The notes under the pieces: model-generated
Seen by the model: only the letters and a program-made list of their open reading frames with translations
The model's database searches: none
What the model was told of the DNA's origin: nothing
NCBI GenBank assembly: GCA_029881055.1
Contig: JAOUNH010000005.1
Location: 1-35,365 of the forward strand
Reading direction: 5' to 3'
From: Gammaproteobacteria bacterium
GTDB taxonomy: Bacteria > Pseudomonadota > Gammaproteobacteria > Steroidobacterales > Woeseiaceae
DNA: 35,365 nt
Part shown: positions 16,962 through 24,719 of the stretch, one piece after another
Layout of the letters: the number at the start of each line of letters is the position of its first letter
How positions within the stretch are numbered: position 1 is the first letter of the stretch
Program-made: the position numbers and the translations under genes

Positions 16962-19038
16962 GGACGAATACGTATCTGTAGGGCCATACGCCTTCGGTCG
17001 GCTGCTGCTGACTCTGTGCACCCTGTTTCTTGTTGCCTGCAGTCCGGAGGAAGGGAGCGAAGAAGCAACAGCTGCGCCGGCGGTCGGAAGTGTGGCCAGG
17101 TACGACTGGTATATGGGTGGCTCGACTCCCGCTGGCCGAACGACGATCACGAGGAACGGCGATGGCAAGATCACCAACGAGTCCTTCGTGCACTGGAACA
17201 ACCGCGAATGGACGGTGAATTCTGAATTGCAGCTGGACGACAGGGGTCGTATCGCGTCGCAGAAAATCACCGGGATTTCACCGTTCAAATCCGAGATCGA
17301 TGAATTCTACAGCTACGAAAATGGCGTCGCGTCATGGGGTACGCCAGGAGATAGCGGCTCCGCGGCCACCGACGATCCGGCCTTTTACCTCGCGAATGAG
17401 GGCATCACCTTTGGTGCCTTCGGAGCGCTGGTCAGGGCGGCGAGCAGCAATATCGACAGCTCAATCGACCTGTTTCCCAACGGTCGGGCACGTGTCGAGA
17501 GAGTCAGAGATGTCACTGTTGACGCGCCGGGTGGTGAGCAGGTCCTGTCTTTGTACGCTGTCCATGGAATCGCGTTTACGCCGACTTACCTTTGGTTCGA
17601 TGAAAATATGAATGTGGCAGCATTCGACGCAAGTGGCTATCTGGGCATGATTCCTGAAGGTTGGGATGTTGCGGTACTCAGTGAACTGAGTGGCATTCAA
17701 TCCGAACAGGACGGTGAGTTCGTTGCGCAAATGGCTAACGGTCTTGCTACCCGTGTCGCAGAACCTGTCATTTTCGAACACGTTAATCTCGTCGACGTCG
17801 TGAACGGGCGATTAATCGAGGATCAAAGTGTTCTGATTGATCGTGGCGTCATAAAAAGCATATCAGCCGGCACGATCGACAGTCCGGATGCCCGGCGCAT
17901 CGATGGTGGCGGAAAGTCATTGATGCCGGGCCTGTGGGATATGCATGGGCATTTCTCGTTGTCTGACGGTGTCCTGAACATCGCGGGCGGCATCGTCAAC
18001 GTACGCAACATCGGCGGGGTTCATGAAAAAACCATGGAGCTGACGGCGAAACACGACTCCGGCGAAGTCATCGGTCCAAACACATTTCGCGCCGGGTTCA
18101 TGGACAAGGCCGGTCCCTACGCATCAGGCTGGGCAGCCGAAACCCTGAAGGATGCCCTGGATCGCGTCGATTTCTATGCAGAGAACGGTTACATCCAGAT
18201 CAAGTTGTACAGTTCGATCGAACCTGAATGGGTAGCACCAATCGCGGCGCGCGCGCATTCGCTGGGTATGCGAGTGAGCGGCCACATTCCTGCCTTCATG
18301 TCAGCGGAACAGGCCGTTCGCGCTGGCTATGACGAGATTCAGCACATCAACATGGTATTTCTGAATTTCCTCGCCGGCGATCGGGAGGACACGCGGCAGC
18401 AGATCCGCTTCACGCTCTACGGCGATGAAGCCGGGAACCTGGATCTGAAGAGTGCTGAAGTGCAGGCGTTCCTCGAATTGTTGAAAGAAAACGAAGTGAC
18501 GATCGATCCGACGGCGGCCATTTTCGACACCTCGCTACGGCACATCGCCGGCACGCCGGACCCGACGTTTGCGGCTGTTGTCGATCACCTTCCGCCGAAT
18601 GTCGCTCGTGGCATGTACAACGTGGAGATGAACAAGCGAGACCAGGAAGACGCCTGGCTTCGATCAGCCGGGAATCAGGCCGCTATGCTAAAAGCTTTAC
18701 ACGACATCGGTATTCAGCTGGTGCCGGGTAGCGACAACATGGCTGCCTTCACCGTCCACCGCGAACTTGAGCTTTATGTAGAGGCGGGCATTCCTGCCGC
18801 GGACGTTTTGCGGATCGCAACTTTGGATTCGGCGAGAGTTACCGGCGTCGCTGACCGCAAGGGGTCGATTGAGATCGACAAGGATGCGGATCTGGTCCTG
18901 GTCGACGGCAATCCTTTTGAGGACATCAGTGCTGTCCGACGGGCCGTATTGGTAATGAAAGGCGATACTCTGTTTCGCCCGGAAGACCTGTATCGAGCCA
19001 TCGGTATTGAACCGTTCGTGCCGTCCATCGAGATGTAA
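16954..19038 (+). CDS. Amidohydrolase-superfamily lipoprotein
   Basis: 694 residues from a TTG start with AGGAGG seven bases upstream. A lipoprotein signal ends in LVAC (Cys 29). The first about 250 residues form an extra beta-rich domain. The metal-dependent hydrolase core starts with the typical scaffold HVNLVDVVNGRLIEDQSVLI, and then has DMHGH (His 331 and 333), IQIKLY (Lys 417, the usual carbamylated bridge), SGHIP (His 444), IQHIN (His 464) and GSDN (Asp 594). All binuclear-site ligands are present, so it should be an active periplasmic hydrolase of an amide, ester or cyclic dipeptide-like substrate; the substrate is unknown. It overlaps the small membrane gene and is followed after three bases by an SLC13 permease. 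Confidence 0.92.
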   Translation: MTRDEYVSVGPYAFGRLLLTLCTLFLVACSPEEGSEEATAAPAVGSVARYDWYMGGSTPAGRTTITRNGDGKITNESFVHWNNREWTVNSELQLDDRGRIASQKITGISPFKSEIDEFYSYENGVASWGTPGDSGSAATDDPAFYLANEGITFGAFGALVRAASSNIDSSIDLFPNGRARVERVRDVTVDAPGGEQVLSLYAVHGIAFTPTYLWFDENMNVAAFDASGYLGMIPEGWDVAVLSELSGIQSEQDGEFVAQMANGLATRVAEPVIFEHVNLVDVVNGRLIEDQSVLIDRGVIKSISAGTIDSPDARRIDGGGKSLMPGLWDMHGHFSLSDGVLNIAGGIVNVRNIGGVHEKTMELTAKHDSGEVIGPNTFRAGFMDKAGPYASGWAAETLKDALDRVDFYAENGYIQIKLYSSIEPEWVAPIAARAHSLGMRVSGHIPAFMSAEQAVRAGYDEIQHINMVFLNFLAGDREDTRQQIRFTLYGDEAGNLDLKSAEVQAFLELLKENEVTIDPTAAIFDTSLRHIAGTPDPTFAAVVDHLPPNVARGMYNVEMNKRDQEDAWLRSAGNQAAMLKALHDIGIQLVPGSDNMAAFTVHRELELYVEAGIPAADVLRIATLDSARVTGVADRKGSIEIDKDADLVLVDGNPFEDISAVRRAVLVMKGDTLFRPEDLYRAIGIEPFVPSIEM

Positions 19039-19041
19039 GTA

Positions 19042-20814
19042 GTGACGCCCGACCAAATAACCTTATTCGGGTTGCTGTTTTTCGTTTTCGTATTTCTGAT
19101 CTGGGGCCGGTGGCGATACGACCTTGTTGCCTTTGTAGCGTTGATGGTCGCGCTGCTGACAGGGATTGTGCCGAAAGAAGATGCGTTTTCCGGGTTTGGC
19201 CATCCGGCTACGGTCATTATTGCGCTGGTCCTCGTCGTCAGCCGGGGCCTGTCCAACTCCGGTGCCATAGAGCTTGTTGCTCGCTACCTGATTGACGCGT
19301 CGAGAAAACTGGCTACGCACATCGCCATCATGTCCGGCCTTGCGGCGTCACTTTCAGCGCTAATGAACAATGTCGCTGCTTTGGCGTTGCTCATGCCCGT
19401 CGATCTGCAGGCGGCGAAAAAGGCCGGGCGTAGCCCGGCTTTGTCGCTGATGCCGCTGTCGTTTGCATCCATTTTGGGCGGCATGATTACGCTGATCGGA
19501 ACGCCGCCCAACATCGTGATTGCCGAGTTCCGTGGCGATGCGCTGGGCGAGCCGTATCGCATGTTCGATTTTGCGCCCGTGGGTCTGGCCTGCGCGATCG
19601 TCGGCGTCGCTTATGTCGCGCTGATCGGTTGGCGCCTGTTACCGAGCCAGCGCCAGTCCACGGATGCGGGCAGGGAACTATTCAATCTTGCGGATTACAT
19701 TGCCGAGCTGCGGGTGCCAGAGGGGTCATCGGCAATTGGCAAGCACGTCCGTGATCTGGACGAGGCGGCTGCGCGCAGCGACGTTGAAATCCTTGGGCTC
19801 ATTCGGCGCGGACGGCGCCTGCCCGGGCTGGCCAGGGCCGTTGAGATCCGGGAAGGAGACAATCTCATTGTCGAAGCGAGTCCTGACAACCTGGAGGAGG
19901 CGCTGGGCAGCCTGCAACTCGAATACGTAGGCAAAGGTGAGGCTCAACTGGGTAGCGACGACCTGGTTCTCAACGAGGTTGTTCTGCCCGAGTCGTCGGC
20001 ACTGGCGGGTCGCTCGGTGCGGTCGCTGCGCTTGTTGTATCGCTATCGGGTTGCACTGGTCGGGGTGTCACGACAAGGGAAGCGATTTAGCGACAATGTC
20101 AGGAATCTGACGCTCATGCCCGGCGATGTCCTGTTGTTGATTGGCACTGACGAGCGAATCAGTGATACCAACAACCGCCTGGGATTGTTGCCTTTGGCTG
20201 ACCGGGGTCAGCGCGTTATTCAACGCGACAAGGCCTGGTGGGCCGTTGGCATATTTGCGGCGGCCATAATCTTTGCGAGTGTCGGGCTCGTGTATTTGCC
20301 GATTGCCCTGGGCTGCGCAGCGGCGCTGTATGTACTCTTCAACATCGTTCCCATTCGCGATGTTTACACTTCCATCGAGTGGCCCGTGATTGTGTTGCTT
20401 GGCTGCATGATTCCAATAGGCGGTGCCTTGCAGGCGACCGGCGGCACAGCATTGATTGCCGGCAGCATCGTTGATATTTCTGCCGGCTACTCCGCTGTCG
20501 TTGTGCTGACTTTGCTCGTCATAGTGACGATGACGCTTTCCGACGTCATGAACAATACGGCTACTGCCGTCATCGCTGCGCCGATCGCAGTTGAAATTGC
20601 GTCGCGCCTCGGCGTGAGTCCCGATCCGTTTTTGATGGGCGTTGCTGTCGCCGCGTCCTGCGCATTCCTGACGCCGATCGGCCACAAGAACAATACGTTG
20701 ATCATGGGGCCCGGTGGTTACGGGTTCGGGGACTACTGGCGCATGGGACTGCCACTGGAGATATTGATCGTAGTCGTTTCGGTTCCTGCGATCTTATTCT
20801 TCTGGCCACTTTAG
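19042..20814 (+). CDS. SLC13/DASS-type anion permease with two RCK_C (TrkA-C) domains
   Basis: 590 residues from a GTG start three bases after the amidohydrolase stop. The N-terminal membrane half carries ALMNNVAALALLMPV and LIGTPPNIVIAEF, the conserved hairpin/unwound-helix motifs of the family. A cytosolic insert (about 205-375) contains two TrkA-C/RCK_C-like folds (VPEGSSAIGKHVRDLDEA..., LPESSALAGRSVRSLRL...). The C-terminal half repeats the transport motif (SDVMNNTATAVIAAP, CAFLTPIGHKNNTLI). Such proteins import sulfate, dicarboxylates or other anions, and the RCK domains probably sense a ligand. Co-transcription with the hydrolase suggests uptake of a product of that enzyme, which is inference. 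Confidence 0.92.
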   Translation: MTPDQITLFGLLFFVFVFLIWGRWRYDLVAFVALMVALLTGIVPKEDAFSGFGHPATVIIALVLVVSRGLSNSGAIELVARYLIDASRKLATHIAIMSGLAASLSALMNNVAALALLMPVDLQAAKKAGRSPALSLMPLSFASILGGMITLIGTPPNIVIAEFRGDALGEPYRMFDFAPVGLACAIVGVAYVALIGWRLLPSQRQSTDAGRELFNLADYIAELRVPEGSSAIGKHVRDLDEAAARSDVEILGLIRRGRRLPGLARAVEIREGDNLIVEASPDNLEEALGSLQLEYVGKGEAQLGSDDLVLNEVVLPESSALAGRSVRSLRLLYRYRVALVGVSRQGKRFSDNVRNLTLMPGDVLLLIGTDERISDTNNRLGLLPLADRGQRVIQRDKAWWAVGIFAAAIIFASVGLVYLPIALGCAAALYVLFNIVPIRDVYTSIEWPVIVLLGCMIPIGGALQATGGTALIAGSIVDISAGYSAVVVLTLLVIVTMTLSDVMNNTATAVIAAPIAVEIASRLGVSPDPFLMGVAVAASCAFLTPIGHKNNTLIMGPGGYGFGDYWRMGLPLEILIVVVSVPAILFFWPL

Positions 20815-20854
20815 AAATTATGTCAATCACTTGTCGCGATTCTGTTGAATTCCC

Positions 20855-20869
20855 TGTCAAAAACTGACA
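20855..20869. promoter_or_regulatory. Candidate enhancer-type dyad upstream of the sigma-54 promoter
   Basis: TGTCA (20855-20859), a 5-base spacer and TGACA (20865-20869) form an inverted repeat centred about 120 bases upstream of the predicted start of transcription. That is a normal distance for the binding site of a sigma-54 activator. A one-mismatch IHF-like sequence (TCAATCACTTG, near 20821-20833) lies further upstream. Function is inferred from position only. Confidence 0.4.
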
Positions 20870-20957
20870 ATTACTGGCGCTCCGCTTCCTGATAGATAAT
20901 CGGGGAAAACGCCATAACGAATTGAAATTAAAAAGTAAAAGATAGTCCTCCGATTTC

Positions 20958-20973
20958 TGGCACAGCCCTTGCA
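20958..20973 (+). promoter_or_regulatory. Sigma-54 (RpoN) -24/-12 promoter
   Basis: CTGGCACAGCCCTTGCA matches the sigma-54 consensus YTGGCACGRNNNTTGCW at nearly every position. The invariant GG (20959-20960) and GC (20971-20972) are separated by ten bases. Transcription would start near 20984, giving a leader of about 27 bases before the ATG at 21011 with GGAG in it. It points at the 77-residue orphan ORF only, because the next gene is convergent. Confidence 0.85.
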
Positions 20974-21010
20974 ACACCTGGGTTAACTGCTGAACGAATC
21001 GGAGAAAATC

Positions 21011-21244
21011 ATGAGCAGAGCGACGATTCTCGACTGGACCGACTCACAGGTCCTGCTGAAATTCGACGACCACCGGGACGTAAAGTATCGGGTCTATCGT
21101 GACGGCACCGAGCACTTCCTGGACATACGCAGCGCCGACGATGAACCGATACATACGCTGGAATTGCCGGACGGCATGAAACTCGACAAGTCGAGTTATG
21201 AAGTGTTGCTGCGCTACGTCCTGCTGGACGTCGTGGCCGCATAG
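21011..21244 (+). CDS. Small 77-residue protein under a sigma-54 promoter (unknown)
   Basis: The ORF begins MSRATILDWTDSQVLLKFDD with GGAG six bases before the ATG. It is soluble and acidic, has no signal peptide or membrane helix, and appears to be a mainly beta N-terminal half (VLLKFDDHRDVKYRVYRDG, EHFLDIRS) and a C-terminal helix (SYEVLLRYVLLDVVAA). I do not recognise the family. Its reading frame is supported by the ribosome binding site and the near-perfect sigma-54 promoter. It converges on the M19 dipeptidase gene, and the two coding ends overlap by 31 bases, so high expression of one could interfere with the other. Confidence 0.8.
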   Translation: MSRATILDWTDSQVLLKFDDHRDVKYRVYRDGTEHFLDIRSADDEPIHTLELPDGMKLDKSSYEVLLRYVLLDVVAA

Positions 21245-22431
21245 TCCGCGACTGCTTGCCAAACACGGAGCAGATTCTCGCCCAGAATCTTCCGGATGTC
21301 GGCCTCGCTGTAGCCACGATCCAACAGGCCCTTGATGAGGTTAGGGTAAGCGCTGACATCTTTTAGACCGACAGGCAGAGAATCGCCGACGCCATCGAAG
21401 TCTGATCCGATACCGACGTTCTCAATGCTGGTCAGCTTTACGACGTGATCGATGTGGTCTAACACATCGTCCAGCGTTGCGAACGGCAACTTTCCGTGTT
21501 CAGCTTCGAAAATCGCGGGATACAGGCGGTACATATCCCTTTCGGATAACTCCGGATGCTGAGCGGCGTAGGCTTTGCCGGCTTCGGTGCGAGCCGTCAT
21601 ATATTCGCGCGCTGCAGCCGTGATAAAGCTGGATCCGAAATTGATCTGAACTACGCCGCCCTTGCTGGCGAGAGCCCTGATCATGTCGTCACTCATGTTG
21701 CGCTCAAAGTTCGGCGTGAAGTGGCGGGCGGAGGAGTGTGATGCGATGACCGGTGCCTTGCTGAGTTCGATAATTTGCCAAAACGCGTCGTCGGATACGT
21801 GGCTGACGTCAACCATGATTCCCAGGCGATTCATTTCTGCGACGACTTCGGCCCCGAAGTCACTCAAGCCGTTCCATTGCCGTCGCTCGTCATAGGAAGA
21901 GTCGGCGAGGTGGTTTGACGAGCTGTGGGTGAGCGTGATGTAGCGGATACCGCGGTCGTAGAAATATTGAAGATTGGCGAGGTCGCCCTCCAGCGGCGAG
22001 CCATTTTCCATGCCCATCGGGAGCGACATGAGGCCTGCGGCAAACTGCTCGCGAACGTCGGCAGGGGACCTGGCAATTGCAAATTTGTCCGGCGATTGTT
22101 CGACGATGCCCTCGACGATATCGATTAATCCGTCCGCGACGTCCCGGGACCGGCCGGTGGCTTCCAGTGACGCCGGCGTGTAAATCGACATGAATGGCAC
22201 GTTCAGGCCACCTTCCACGGCCCGCGGATAATCGAAATCACCGCTTTCTGTTGCGGCGGAAACGTTGTCGGGCCGGGCCTCCAAGCGGTACGGAACGTCA
22301 ATGTGCGTATCGACAACGATGCCTTCTTTAGCGATTCGCTGTGCCAGGGCGCCCGTATCTGCAGTCTCGGAACGGTCGCAAGCGGAGATTGCAAAGGCGC
22401 AAATAGCCGCAATAAGGAGTTTTTGCATCAT
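21214..22431 (-). CDS. Membrane dipeptidase (peptidase M19), lipoprotein
   Basis: 405 residues from the ATG at 22431, where a lipoprotein signal begins (MMQKLLIAAICAFAISAC, lipid Cys 18); the ORF extends further upstream, but those residues are not signal-like. The renal-dipeptidase fold keeps its zinc ligands: VVDTHID (His 43, Asp 45), MGMENGSPLEGD (Glu 142), VDVSHVSD (His 211) and VIASHSSARH (His 232), plus GIGSDFDG. It should cleave dipeptides, possibly D-residue-containing ones, in the periplasm. Its last codons overlap the convergent 77-aa gene. It is divergent from the DUF4389 gene, leaving about 70 bases for two promoters. Confidence 0.92.
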   Translation of the reverse strand: MMQKLLIAAICAFAISACDRSETADTGALAQRIAKEGIVVDTHIDVPYRLEARPDNVSAATESGDFDYPRAVEGGLNVPFMSIYTPASLEATGRSRDVADGLIDIVEGIVEQSPDKFAIARSPADVREQFAAGLMSLPMGMENGSPLEGDLANLQYFYDRGIRYITLTHSSSNHLADSSYDERRQWNGLSDFGAEVVAEMNRLGIMVDVSHVSDDAFWQIIELSKAPVIASHSSARHFTPNFERNMSDDMIRALASKGGVVQINFGSSFITAAAREYMTARTEAGKAYAAQHPELSERDMYRLYPAIFEAEHGKLPFATLDDVLDHIDHVVKLTSIENVGIGSDFDGVGDSLPVGLKDVSAYPNLIKGLLDRGYSEADIRKILGENLLRVWQAVADYAATTSSRT

Positions 22432-22500
22432 GGGATATTTCGCTGGTTCGGAATGTCGAAGATTGTAACAATATGCAAAGGCCCGCACAGGAGCAATGCG

Positions 22501-22842
22501 ATGAGTGACCAGGATCGACCGGCAGATCATGTATTTGTCGACGAAAACAAGTCCGGCAACCCGATTGAGGAGAATCTGAAATCCAGGGTGACCTGGCTGC
22601 GAGGCCTGTTCATGCTCATCAGTTGTGCATTGATCAGCGTGGCATTCGCCGCGGGTTCATTGATTGTGGTACTTGGATTTTTCTGGGTGCTGTTCACTGG
22701 CGAGGTCAATCGGCAGATTCAGCAGGTGGGGCAGAGCGTGGCCAGCTACATCTACAACATCGCTTGCTATCTGACCTTCAACTCGGACGAGAAGCCGTTT
22801 CCCCTCGGCGGTGAGTGGCCGACGGCAAACAAGGCTGATTAA
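22501..22842 (+). CDS. DUF4389 small membrane protein
   Basis: 113 residues starting at the ATG at 22501 with CAGGAGC upstream. The N-terminal third is hydrophilic, a long hydrophobic region (about 34-68, RGLFMLISCALISVAFAAG...) spans the membrane, and the segment NRQIQQVGQSVASYIYNIAC leads to the family-typical ending YLTFNSDEKPFPLGGEWP. This matches the DUF4389 family of gammaproteobacteria, whose function is not known. It is convergent with the ribbon-helix-helix pair, with a gap of 26 bases. Confidence 0.85.
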   Translation: MSDQDRPADHVFVDENKSGNPIEENLKSRVTWLRGLFMLISCALISVAFAAGSLIVVLGFFWVLFTGEVNRQIQQVGQSVASYIYNIACYLTFNSDEKPFPLGGEWPTANKAD

Positions 22843-22868
22843 GCCAGTCTCCGCCGTTTTGAAGTGAT

Positions 22869-23123
22869 CTAGACGGACAGTTCGCGCTGGCCCGGCTGCC
22901 AGTGCGCAAGATTGATCTGGGCCGCACCAATCCCGAGGCTGCGCACCCAGCGAGCAGCCGCATCCAGGGTAACCCAGGTTTTCACCTTGCCCTTACGCGT
23001 CTCCGCCGTAATGGGCCCGTTTGGCGTTTTGGCCTCGATGTGAAATCGAGCGCCGCTGGCGATAATGTTGATGTTCTTGATGGCGCCCGCCGCAACCATC
23101 GCCCGCAACAATCGTTCATCCAT
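22869..23123 (-). CDS. 84-residue partner of the ribbon-helix-helix protein (unknown)
   Basis: The ATG at 23123 overlaps the stop of the ribbon-helix-helix gene by eight bases, with a G-rich site upstream, so the two are co-translated. The protein begins MDERLLRAMVAAGAIKNINI, then a beta-rich middle (RFHIEAKTPNGPITAETRKG) and a helix with TLDAAARWVRSLGIG. It is soluble and lacks a signal. From memory, similar small proteins sit beside ribbon-helix-helix regulators on plasmids and genomic islands, but I cannot assign a function. Toxin, partition accessory or co-regulator are all possible. Confidence 0.8.
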   Translation of the reverse strand: MDERLLRAMVAAGAIKNINIIASGARFHIEAKTPNGPITAETRKGKVKTWVTLDAAARWVRSLGIGAAQINLAHWQPGQRELSV

Positions 23124-23310
23124 TTGAAGCCCCCGGGAAAAAATCATTTTGTTCCGGAATCGAGATTCCGGTCTTGTCACAATGCCTGCGGATCAGCATT
23201 TCGATCATGTTCGCCACACTGCGATGCTCACGCGCCGCGGCTACCCGAACCGCTTCCTTGAGTCCGGGTTCGATGCGCAGGTTCAGTGTGGATACCTTGG
23301 TCTTTGCCAT
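23116..23310 (-). CDS. Ribbon-helix-helix (CopG/Arc-type) DNA-binding protein
   Basis: 64 residues from the ATG at 23310; an in-frame ATG three codons earlier is possible, and neither has a clear ribosome binding site. The sequence KVSTLNLRIEPGLKEAVRVA is a classic ribbon (beta strand with alternating residues) leading into helix 1, and HRSVANMIEMLIRRHC is helix 2. It should dimerise and bind DNA as a repressor. It overlaps the downstream 84-residue gene, an arrangement seen for antitoxin or partition-type regulators. A dyad (23338-23354) lies in its promoter region and is a likely operator, shared with the divergent MFS gene. Confidence 0.88.
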   Translation of the reverse strand: MAKTKVSTLNLRIEPGLKEAVRVAAAREHRSVANMIEMLIRRHCDKTGISIPEQNDFFPGASNG

Positions 23311-23337
23311 GCGGCACATTGTACTGGCAAATAAACG

Positions 23338-23354
23338 AAAATGTAACGCATTTT
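23338..23354. promoter_or_regulatory. Candidate operator between the RHH pair and the MFS gene
   Basis: AAAATG (23338-23343) and CATTTT (23349-23354) form a perfect 6-bp inverted repeat with a 5-base spacer in an A/T-rich intergenic region, 28 bases upstream of the ribbon-helix-helix start. Autoregulation through this site is inferred from position. Confidence 0.4.
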
Positions 23355-23419
23355 GCGACGTTTTTTAGGTCCAGGCGACCTTGATTGACGCTCGGCGCCC
23401 ACCTCTCTAAGCTCCGCCG

Positions 23420-24604
23420 ATGCACGAACACCCGTGGAAGACCCCGAGAACCCTGTTGATCCTGATGTCTGTGGCGATGCCGGTCGCTTTCAGTACCTGG
23501 TCAGCGCTGCTCAACAATTTTGTTATTGAGCGGGCCGCGTTTACGGGCGTCGAAATCGGCATATTGCAGAGCTTGCGGGAAGTGCCGGGCTTTCTGGCAT
23601 TTACAACGGTATTCGTCCTGCTCGTCGTCAGGGAGCAGCCTTTTGCCGTCATCGCGCTTGCGATTCTCGGCGCCGGCGTTGCGCTCGCGGGATTCTTTCC
23701 AACGCCGATCGGGCTTTACTGCACAACGGTGCTGATGTCTGCCGGCTTTCATTATTTCGAGGTTCTGAAGCAGTCGCTGGCCCTGCAGTGGTTCAGGAAG
23801 GAGGAGGCGCCACAGGCATTCGGAAAACTGATCTCGATCGGTGCGATCACCTCGCTGGTCGTCTACGCGGCTCTCTGGTGCCTGCTGGAACTGCTGCACC
23901 TCGACTACGTCTGGATATTTGCCCTTGGCGGCGGCGTTTGTGTGGGTCTTGCCCTGTTCATGTGGCTGGGATTCCCGAACTTTAAGGCCGAGTACGAGCA
24001 GACGACCGAGCTGGTGCTCCGCAAACGCTACTGGCTTTATTACGCCCTGCAGTTCCTGTCGGGCGCACGCCGCCAGATTTTTGTCGTATTTGCGGCCTTT
24101 CTGATGGTCGAAAAGTTTGGCTATTCCGCATCGCAGGTCGCGCTTTTGTTCCTGATCAACTACCTGTTCAACTGGGTATTCGCGGAGCGGATTGGTGGCC
24201 TGATCGGCCGGATCGGCGAGCGCAAGGCCCTCACAATCGAATACCTCGGTCTGATCGTGGTCTTTGTTGCCTACGCCTACGTCGAGAATCCCTATATCGG
24301 CGCAGCACTGTATGTTGTTGACCACATGTTTTTTGCCCTGGCCATCGCCATGAGCACCTATTTCCAGAAGATTGCGAGCCCCGGGGACATTGCCAGCAGC
24401 GCTGGAGTGTCGTTCACGATCAATCACATAGCAGCAATCGTTGTGCCGGCGGCACTGGGCCTGGTCTGGATGGTGTCGACTGCCGCTGTCTTCCTGATAG
24501 GCGCAGGATTCGCCGTTTGTTCACTGCTCCTGTCACAGAACATTCCCGCCCGGCCCGTAGAAGGCAACGAAGTCAATTGGGGGCGTGTGGAGGCGGCAGG
24601 CTGA
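23420..24604 (+). CDS. Major facilitator superfamily transporter
   Basis: 394 residues with about eleven to twelve membrane helices in two halves joined by a charged loop (KAEYEQTTELVLRKRYW, about 192-208). A loop resembling the MFS inter-helix motif is seen in LQSLREVPGFLAF and again in ERIGGLIGRIGERKAL. It begins MHEHPWKTPRTLLILMS. The substrate cannot be told. It is divergent from the ribbon-helix-helix pair, with 109 bases between the starts, and convergent with the TPR gene. The gap downstream to 24720 holds no recognisable gene. Confidence 0.88.
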   Translation: MHEHPWKTPRTLLILMSVAMPVAFSTWSALLNNFVIERAAFTGVEIGILQSLREVPGFLAFTTVFVLLVVREQPFAVIALAILGAGVALAGFFPTPIGLYCTTVLMSAGFHYFEVLKQSLALQWFRKEEAPQAFGKLISIGAITSLVVYAALWCLLELLHLDYVWIFALGGGVCVGLALFMWLGFPNFKAEYEQTTELVLRKRYWLYYALQFLSGARRQIFVVFAAFLMVEKFGYSASQVALLFLINYLFNWVFAERIGGLIGRIGERKALTIEYLGLIVVFVAYAYVENPYIGAALYVVDHMFFALAIAMSTYFQKIASPGDIASSAGVSFTINHIAAIVVPAALGLVWMVSTAAVFLIGAGFAVCSLLLSQNIPARPVEGNEVNWGRVEAAG

Positions 24605-24719
24605 ACGGTAGGACCAGGTACCTTCCCCGATAGCCCTGACCTTGTTGATGGTTGTGCTGGGAAAGGTCGACGTATAAGCAAGCGGCCAATGACGCCCGTA
24701 GCGGCGGCCAGTGCAGGCT

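Noticed and set aside
24605-24719. GACCTT/AAGGTC inverted repeat as a terminator between the MFS and TPR genes
   Set aside because: The stem is six base pairs with a loop of about 19 bases and no T-run on either strand.
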